The notes beneath the pieces were generated by a model. That model was not told the DNA's origin. It made no database searches and saw only the letters and a list, made by a program, of their open reading frames with translations. A stretch of 64,000 bases of DNA from Streptomyces pseudovenezuelae (GTDB lineage Bacteria > Actinomycetota > Actinomycetes > Streptomycetales > Streptomycetaceae). The translations under genes and the position numbers were made by a program. The stretch lies in NCBI RefSeq assembly GCF_001513955.1, contig NZ_KQ948150.1, forward strand, positions 558,001 to 622,000, written 5' to 3'. Below are positions 58,903-64,000 of this stretch, in pieces (position 1 is the stretch's first letter; each line of letters starts with the position of its first letter).

Positions 58903-59340
58903 GCTCCTGTTGTACCGGTCGCCGATCAGCGCGACAAGGGGTGAGCCCCGCCGGTGGAAAAGCCTGCGAGCAACCCCCTCCCAGGCACCGTTCGCCTATG
59001 GAGCAACTGACGCCACCTCCCCCGTGGTCTCGCGCGTCGAATGCCGGCTGAGACACCTCCCGGTGGCGACAGCAGGCTCGCAAAGTCCCGCGGGCTCGCT
59101 GATGGGGAGGTTCATCCGGGACGAGCCTTGGACGTTCTCTCAGTTGGTGCGGGAGTGCCATTCCCGGGGGCCAGTAGGTGGATCCTCCAGCCGCACGGGA
59201 CCCGGGGAGTTGGCTTTGTAAGTGGGTTCCGACCCCGCCTGTCGCTAAGGGACGACACCACCTGGTGCTGGCGGAGAGTGATATCGCCATCCGCTGCGGC
59301 TGGAAGGGAGCTGGTGACCGTCGGGGGTGGTGCAGTCGGG
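58903..59340. other. Intergenic, no gene recognised
   Basis: About 440 bases with mixed, low-bias frames and no motif I can assign. Confidence 0.4.
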
Positions 59341-60021
59341 TTACGAGGTGGCCCCCTGGAGGCCCGCGCGGCTGTCGTCCGAAAGACCGAACATCGGCAG
59401 ACAGGACGACAGCCCGACGATCGAGACCGGGACATGCTGGTGCATCTCCCAGCGGGCTCGCGTCAGCCTCAGCCGCCGCATGACCACAGGCCGGCCACGC
59501 ACCACATGCCGCTCCACACCGTCGAGTTCGTAACCGTGTTTCATGGATACGGTGAACGAGGAGGCGTTGTCCTCGAAGGCACCCGACATCGCCTCAAGTG
59601 CGTTCAGGCCGGAAAAGGCCAGGTGCAGCACCGCGGCACGCATCTCGGTACCGATCCCTTGCCGCTGGAACCGTGCCCCGAGCCAGGAGGCAGTGCTCAC
59701 CTCCCGCAGCATGGCAAAATCGCGGGCGGCGATGGTCTGCAGGCCGACGACCTGGCCATTGGCAAAGACAACGAGGTTCAGGGCCCAGTTCTCCGGTGAC
59801 CAGTTCCCCTTGCGCAACCAGTGGTGCTGCACCACCGAGCGCGCTCGGTCCGCTGGAGGCAGGTCGGTCCAGGGCACGAGGAAGGGCATGCGGTCCGGTT
59901 CGTGGATGCCTTCTGCCGCAAGCTCGCCCAACTCGGCCAGCTCATCCTCGTCGGGCAGTCGCAGCTCCAGGCGCGGGGTACTCAGACGCAGTCCCACCAG
60001 GGGCCAGTGGTCGATCAGCAT
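59341..60021 (-). CDS. GNAT family acetyltransferase (RimJ/RimL-like) 1
   Basis: This is a 226-residue GNAT protein: TPRLELRLPDEDELAELGEL start, LVVFANGQVVGLQTIAARDF core strand region, and the acetyl-CoA loop in ARFQRQGIGTEMRAAVLHLA (Q/RxxGxG/A), then AFEDNASSFTVSMKHGYELD. About 45 residues after the GNAT end look unrelated (LTRARWEMHQHVPVSIVGLS), so the original stop may be lost by a frameshift. Substrate unknown, probably an amine or protein N-terminus. Confidence 0.8.
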   Translation of the reverse strand: MLIDHWPLVGLRLSTPRLELRLPDEDELAELGELAAEGIHEPDRMPFLVPWTDLPPADRARSVVQHHWLRKGNWSPENWALNLVVFANGQVVGLQTIAARDFAMLREVSTASWLGARFQRQGIGTEMRAAVLHLAFSGLNALEAMSGAFEDNASSFTVSMKHGYELDGVERHVVRGRPVVMRRLRLTRARWEMHQHVPVSIVGLSSCLPMFGLSDDSRAGLQGATS

Positions 60022-60052
60022 GCGTCATTGTCGAAGACGAGAGCAGCCGCGG

Positions 60053-60268
60053 TCATCTGATTTCCACGCCCAGGCAGACACGGGGTTCGACCTGTGAGCC
60101 ACCGGCACGGACGGCGACGCACAAGCCCCTGCCGCCGCCGTCGAACAGCTCACGGACCGGGCGGCAAACGTTCACGGTGCGGGCCGCCTCGGCCAGCAGG
60201 TCGGCTGCCTTGACCACGGCCGGTGGGGCCGCGTCCGGGTGGACGGTCTCGGGTACGGGCGACACGGG
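60053..60268 (-). pseudogene. C-terminal gene fragment, unidentified
   Basis: A frame of about 71 codons with good coding bias (AADLLAEAARTVNVCRPVRE, CVAVRAGGSQVEPRVCLGVE) ends at a proper stop but has no plausible N-terminal part; it abuts a transposase remnant. It looks like the tail of a gene cut by insertion. I do not recognise the family. Confidence 0.4.
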
Positions 60269-60286
60269 GTACCTCCGGGGGAGGGG

Positions 60287-60424
60287 AAGCGGTGGGAGCG
60301 CCATGCCGTGGAGTGCGGCATCAACCGGCTGAAACGCCACCGGGCGGTGTCGACCAGGTACGACAAACTCGCGGTCCGCTACGAAGCCACCGTGTTGATC
60401 GCAGCTCTCAACGAGTGGCTATAA
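60287..60424 (+). pseudogene. IS5-type transposase C-terminal remnant
   Basis: The frame reads KRWERHAVECGINRLKRHRA and STRYDKLAVRYEATVLIAAL, ending NEWL-stop, the conserved C-terminus of actinobacterial IS5-family DDE transposases (including the last catalytic Glu region in HAVECGINRLK). Only about 45 codons remain, without inverted ends visible nearby. Confidence 0.85.
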
Positions 60425-60439
60425 CCCGCACAGTCGTGC

Positions 60440-60970
60440 TTACAGAGTGATCCAGTAGCGGCGCTTGAGGCCCGCGTCAGTGGTGCGGACATCTTCTAGG
60501 ACACCACCGTTACGTTCGATGCTGCGTGCCGACCCGATGTTGTCGTCGTCGCAAGTGACGAGGACTCGATCCAGGCCGAGCGCACGAGCCCGGGGAAGAA
60601 CCGCCCCGAGCGCCCACGTTGCCAGGCCGCGCCTCCGGAAGGAGGGCCGGATGCTGTACCCGATGTGCCCGCCGACGTCGAGCAGAAAGGCGTTCAGGTA
60701 GTGCCGCAGATCGATGGCTCCGAGGTAGCTGTCGCCCTCGACGATCCACCAATGGGTGGCATGGACGCGCTCTTCTCCCACTGCAACTGACCTGTCCGAC
60801 TGCTGTTGCAGTCGTTCGACCCACTCCAAAAAGACGGCGGGCCTCTCGAGGTTGGCATCAGGCGCGAGACGCAGACCGGTCCCGTCCTGGTGGGCACCTG
60901 GGGGCCATTCGTCACGCGCTGCGAGCCAAGAGGACTGCAGCCGGCCTGTGGGTGCGATCAGTTCAGGCAT
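60440..60970 (-). CDS. GNAT family acetyltransferase 2
   Basis: This is a 176-residue GNAT protein from ATG 60970 (MPELIAPTGRLQSSWLAARD). Acetyl-CoA binding loop in SIRPSFRRRGLATWALGAVL (R-x-x-G-x-A), then LGLDRVLVTCDDDNIGSARS and ERNGGVLEDV, as in predicted acetyltransferases of the DUF/COG3981 type. Substrate unknown. Confidence 0.85.
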   Translation of the reverse strand: MPELIAPTGRLQSSWLAARDEWPPGAHQDGTGLRLAPDANLERPAVFLEWVERLQQQSDRSVAVGEERVHATHWWIVEGDSYLGAIDLRHYLNAFLLDVGGHIGYSIRPSFRRRGLATWALGAVLPRARALGLDRVLVTCDDDNIGSARSIERNGGVLEDVRTTDAGLKRRYWITL

Positions 60971-61619
60971 ACGGCCGACGCTAGCAGTCGTTCGTCCCTC
61001 GTGATCACAGTTTATGCGCTGGTCGGCACTCACGGCTTCTCGCTGTCATACCGGGTGGGACGTGAGCATCTGCAACCTTGATCCACTTTCGCAACAGGCT
61101 CTCGTTCGCTTGACGTCTTCGCGGCCTGCTCACCGTAGGAGGCTCAGAGGCAGCGACCGCTCGCAACCCAGGAGGGCTTCAGATGAAGGCCCCGGCTGGA
61201 CGGGGGAGACCAGCCGGGGCCGTGGGGGGTGGCGTGCGGAGGGCGGTCGCCTCTCGGCGGGGTGCTCCATGGGGCTTCAGCCGGACGATCGTCCCCATGG
61301 GCGGAGGGTGAGGCCCGGGGACACTGTCCCCTCCGCCAGCCACATACAGATGAACGGACAACCACTGTGCAATGTTCCCGCCCGCTGTTTCGGTCACGGT
61401 GAGCTGGAGCACAGCCGTCGTCGTGGTCAGCCGGTGAAGTCGGTTGTCAGAGCGCCGAATTCGTCCGAGCGGGAGCAAGCGGATGCCGAGGTCTTCGACC
61501 TTCGGCCGCTTGGGCCCCGAGCCTTCCCCGGACACGACCAGGACGGTGTTGCCAGAGCCACCCCCGGAGGGGTGTTGGGCCGCTGGTGCGCTCAGCGGGC
61601 CGCTCATAGCGTCGAACTC
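60971..61619. other. Intergenic 0.65 kb
   Basis: This holds the promoter side of the acetyltransferase and of the following hydrolase. A minus-strand frame (61179-61643) contains segments such as TAVLQLTVTETAGGNIAQWL, but it runs through a hairpin and overlaps the hydrolase start, so I do not call it. Confidence 0.35.
61188..61221. terminator. Hairpin terminator
   Basis: GGCCCCGGCTGG (61188-61199) pairs with CCAGCCGGGGCC (61210-61221) over a 10-base loop. The gene it terminates is not clear, since no intact gene ends just before it. Confidence 0.6.
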
Positions 61620-62597
61620 ATGACGGATGCCACGAACGAACAACGTACCGGTGCCACCAGGCGGATGGCGCTGCGCGGGCTGGGGCTCGCGCTCGGGGGC
61701 ACGGCCCTGGCCGGCGGGCCCGGAGCCTCACGAGCGGCGGCGCAGCCACGTCGCGGCCTCACCACCTATGTGCTGGTGCACGGTACCCACAGCGCGGGCG
61801 CATTCTGGATGCCGATCGCGCGGGAGCTGACGCTGCGCGGTCACCGTGTCGTCATGGTGGACCAGCCGCGGCACGGCACGGAGGCTTTCGTTCCGGAGTC
61901 GTACCAGCGGCAGGACCTCAAAGCGATGGCGGTCGAGCCCTCGCCGCTGAGGGGCCTCGGGCTGGACGACTACGAGGCGCGTGTCACGGGCGTCGTGCGG
62001 CGCGCGGCGCGCAGTGGCCCGGTCGTGCTGGTCGGGCACAGCCTGGGTGGCGTATCGGTCAGCCGTGTCGGCAACGCCGTCCCGCATCTGCTCCACCACA
62101 TCTGCTACATGGCGGCCTTCTGCCCCAGCCGTGCGTTGCCTACGGCGGATGCCTGCACGGCTGCACCCGAGAACGCCCACGCCGTCAGCCCGGTCGAGCT
62201 GATTGTCGGTGACCTGGAGCAGCTCGGGGTGCTGCGGCTGAACTTCCGGACGGGTGACAGCCGCGAACTGGCCCTGTTGAAGGAGATGATCTGCGCGGAC
62301 TACCCCGACGCCGACTTCCGCCGGATTCTGGCCGGCATGCAGACCGACGAGCCCATCACCGCCTATGCGGGCCGAGCGGTCGGCCGAGCTGACAGCTGGG
62401 GACGCATTCCCCGCACCTACTTGCGCTTCGGGAAGCACCGGACGATCGCCACCGCGCTCCAGGACAGGATGGTCGCGGAGGCAGACGCACTCACACCCGA
62501 CAACCGCTTCCGCGTACGCAACTTTCCCGAGGCATCGCACGTGGGCCCACTGGATCCCGCCGCCGTCACAGAAGCTTTGGACGCACTCGCGGCATAG
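61620..62597 (+). CDS. Exported alpha/beta hydrolase (Tat signal)
   Basis: This is a 325-residue protein. The N-terminus TRRMALRGLGLALGGTALAG has a twin Arg followed by a hydrophobic stretch and SRAAA, consistent with Tat export. The core is an alpha/beta hydrolase: TYVLVHGTHSAGAFW, nucleophile VVLVGHSLGGV, and the histidine in PEASHVGPLDP. It resembles the EstC/salicylate-esterase group, like the hydrolase at 38.8 kb but exported. No operon partner. Confidence 0.88.
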   Translation: MTDATNEQRTGATRRMALRGLGLALGGTALAGGPGASRAAAQPRRGLTTYVLVHGTHSAGAFWMPIARELTLRGHRVVMVDQPRHGTEAFVPESYQRQDLKAMAVEPSPLRGLGLDDYEARVTGVVRRAARSGPVVLVGHSLGGVSVSRVGNAVPHLLHHICYMAAFCPSRALPTADACTAAPENAHAVSPVELIVGDLEQLGVLRLNFRTGDSRELALLKEMICADYPDADFRRILAGMQTDEPITAYAGRAVGRADSWGRIPRTYLRFGKHRTIATALQDRMVAEADALTPDNRFRVRNFPEASHVGPLDPAAVTEALDALAA

Positions 62598-62810
62598 GTC
62601 ATCGGTTTGAGCGGGCCGTCCATCGGGAGTCCGCGCCAGTTCACGTGAAGAAGTGGGTCTTCGTGGCGTTCGGGTGCGCGGTGACGTCCGAACCGACCGG
62701 GGGAGGCGCGGTGGCCGAACCCGCTGGTCACTGCGCGGACTGGCCGCTTGCCTGAGGAAAGTCGTCGGCCGGGTCATCCATGACACACCCTGCTCAAATG
62801 CTGCGGGATC

Positions 62811-63110
62811 ATCTTCCAGCGCACCGAGACCCGGAAGAAGTCACCGGATCCCGGCCGCGAGGCGAAGCTGGACCGGATCGAGGAAGCAAGGGACCCATTG
62901 GACCGCTGCCCGGACAGGATCTTCGCCTACGACGACTGCGGCCCGGCCGGGATCCAGCCCACCGCCGTATCCACTGGCTCGCCGCTACTACCGAGGCCGT
63001 TGCTCGATCGGCGACCACACACTGTGGGGCTTCAACCGATGAAGGAAGGGTCTCCGGGCCCGAGGCTCGAAGAAAATCCTCCGCGTGGCGGTGCAACGAA
63101 ATCCGATCCT
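62811..63110 (+). pseudogene. IS630-type transposase remnant
   Basis: The frame from 62811 reads FQRTETRKKSPDPGREAKLD, RIEEARDPLDRCPDRIFAYD, DCGPAGIQPTA, matching the central DDE region of IS630-family transposases (usually DRIFAFDEFGPLGIRPT). It then shifts frame to YYRGRCSIGDHTLWGFNR, also typical of the family, and is closed by a stop. Ends are missing. Frameshift plus deletion make it non-functional. The preceding bases 62598-62810 show nothing. Confidence 0.75.
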
Positions 63111-63142
63111 CATGGACTCCTTCAACCATCTAGGAGGTGTTC

Positions 63143-63682
63143 ATGAGGGATCGGAAAGAGGCTCGGGACGCGGAGTTCCAGAGCTTCGTCGTCGGCCGCT
63201 GGCCACGGTTGCTGCGCACGGCTTTCCTGCTCACGGGGGAGCAGCATGCCGCGGAGGACCTGGTCCAGTCGACGCTCGAACGGGCCTATGTGGCCTGGCG
63301 CAGGGTCGGCGCGGCCGACGACCCCGACGCGTACGTACGGCGCGTGATGATCAACGTGCACGCCCGCAGGCACCGCAGACGCCTCAAGGAGTTCCTGGCG
63401 CCGAAGGAGGACTCGGGCCTCACCCGCGAGCTGCCCGACGCCGACGACCGCATCGCGCGGGCGGACGACCGCGGCGCGCTGCTGACGGTGCTCGCCGCAC
63501 TGCCCGTGCGCCAGCGGGAGGCGGTGGTCCTGCGGTACTGGGAGGACCTGAGCGAGGCGCAGACGGCGGAGGCCATGGGATGCAGCGTCGGCGCGGTGAA
63601 GAGCAACGCGGCGCGGGGGATCGCGAAGCTCCGTGCCCTGCCGGGACTGGCCGAGGCACTCACGAACGGAGGGCGGAAGTGA
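63143..63682 (+). CDS. SigE-family (ECF) RNA polymerase sigma factor
   Basis: This is a 179-residue ECF sigma factor of the actinobacterial SigE-70 group: region 2 (FQSFVVGRWPRLLRTAFLLT, EDLVQSTLERAYVAWRRV) and region 4 (VLAALPVRQREAVVLRYWED, TAEAMGCSVGAVKSNAARGI). AGGAGG lies 5 bases before ATG 63143. The stop overlaps the start of a membrane-protein gene, a common sigma/anti-sigma-like pairing. It is not an obvious part of the catabolic regulon. Confidence 0.92.
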   Translation: MRDRKEARDAEFQSFVVGRWPRLLRTAFLLTGEQHAAEDLVQSTLERAYVAWRRVGAADDPDAYVRRVMINVHARRHRRRLKEFLAPKEDSGLTRELPDADDRIARADDRGALLTVLAALPVRQREAVVLRYWEDLSEAQTAEAMGCSVGAVKSNAARGIAKLRALPGLAEALTNGGRK

Positions 63683-64000
63683 CGAGCGGGGACAGGGAGA
63701 CGAACCACGACATGACGTACGACGAGGCGCACACGGACATCGCCCTCCTGCTGGCGGACGCGGCGGACGAGGTGGAGGTCGGCGCGGCCCCCTATCAGGC
63801 GGTGGTACGCGGAGGGAGGCGCCGCAAGACGCGCCGCTGGGCTGTGGTCGCGGCGGCTGCGGCGGTGATCGCGGGGTCCACGGGGACGACGCTGGCGCTG
63901 ATGGGAGACACGGGCGGCGGGCACGGGGCGGGGCAGGTGGCCGCGCGGCCCTCGGCGGGGACGGCGAAGCAGAGTCCCGAACGGCGGGTGACGACTCTGG
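63679..64000 (+). CDS. Membrane protein partner of the sigma factor, 3' end outside window
   Basis: From GTG 63679 (overlapping the sigma stop) 107 codons are visible. A soluble N-terminal stretch (DIALLLADAADEVEVGAAPY) and an Arg/Lys-rich KTRRW are followed by one membrane span (AVVAAAAAVIAGSTGTTLAL) and an extracellular low-complexity start. This is the layout of membrane partners or anti-sigma-like proteins linked to SigE-family factors in Streptomyces; binding to the sigma factor is not shown. Confidence 0.75.
   Translation, partial: MTSGDRETNHDMTYDEAHTDIALLLADAADEVEVGAAPYQAVVRGGRRRKTRRWAVVAAAAAVIAGSTGTTLALMGDTGGGHGAGQVAARPSAGTAKQSPERRVTTL

Noticed and set aside
61179..61643. Minus-strand frame of 154 codons
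   Set aside because: It runs through a hairpin, overlaps the start of the exported hydrolase, and matches no family.
1..64000. CRISPR arrays, tRNA or rRNA genes, plasmid or phage origins
   Set aside because: I saw no regular short repeats with spacers, no tRNA- or rRNA-like sequence and no origin-type iterons, though short tRNA genes could be missed by eye.

Overview
The window is high-GC DNA with Streptomyces-type codon use: nearly all third positions are G or C, GTG and TTG starts are common, and stop/start overlaps of the ATGA or GTGA kind recur. The gene content (IclR regulators, MMPL and MFS exporters, a SigE-type sigma factor, a ricin-lectin chitinase, GtrA-fused glycosyltransferase, CGNR zinc-finger protein) fits a Streptomyces chromosome, probably a non-core region.

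Region 1 (about 1-42.9 kb) is dominated by an aromatic-compound catabolic island. It holds two intact carotenoid-cleavage/lignostilbene dioxygenases (CCO) and the decayed 5' end of a third, two aldehyde dehydrogenases, two Rieske oxygenases and one PDR-type reductase. It also holds an MhpA/PheA-type flavin hydroxylase with an extradiol (VOC) dioxygenase and an FAH-family hydrolase. Further members are a luciferase-like monooxygenase with a flavin reductase, two HSL-type esterases, two other alpha/beta hydrolases, an M24 homologue, two IclR regulators, an MFS transporter and a sodium:solute symporter. A plausible logic is: oxidative C=C cleavage of a stilbenoid- or isoeugenol-like phenol (CCO), oxidation of the aldehydes (ALDH), ring hydroxylation or demethylation (Rieske and flavin hydroxylase), ring cleavage (VOC), then hydrolysis (FAH, esterases). 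The substrate is inferred, not shown. Unrelated genes sit inside this region: a TetR/MMPL efflux pair (15.3-18.8 kb) and a GtrA-glycosyltransferase/GT39/two-component block (29.3-35.3 kb).

The strongest novel signal is regulatory. Seven promoters spread over 32 kb each carry two imperfect palindromes of the form GTCCYR-N5-CRGGAC, with start-to-start spacing of 20-21 bp (two helical turns). They lie in front of ALDH1-CCO1, VOC-hydroxylase-FAH-IclR, esterase 1, the Rieske operon, CCO2, the 37.7 kb hydrolase, and the luciferase-like operon. This unites the scattered genes as one regulon, most simply under one of the two IclR proteins. Within the Rieske operon, between ALDH2 and the MFS gene, lies a frameshifted CCO remnant. 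The ALDH-CCO pair therefore existed twice and one copy has decayed.

Region 2 (43-54.3 kb) holds a Fic-domain gene with a partner, LysR-PrpF-DctA (organic acid tautomerase/isomerase plus uptake), an aldo/keto reductase, a CGNR regulator divergent from an UlaG-like metallo-hydrolase, and two secreted ricin-lectin proteins (ThuA-like and GH18 chitinase-like). Region 3 (54.4-63.1 kb) is looser and accessory in character: a UTRA-domain (GntR) remnant, small hypothetical and secreted proteins, GNAT acetyltransferases, and fragments of IS5- and IS630-type transposases. The window ends in a SigE-family sigma factor and the start of its overlapping membrane-protein partner.
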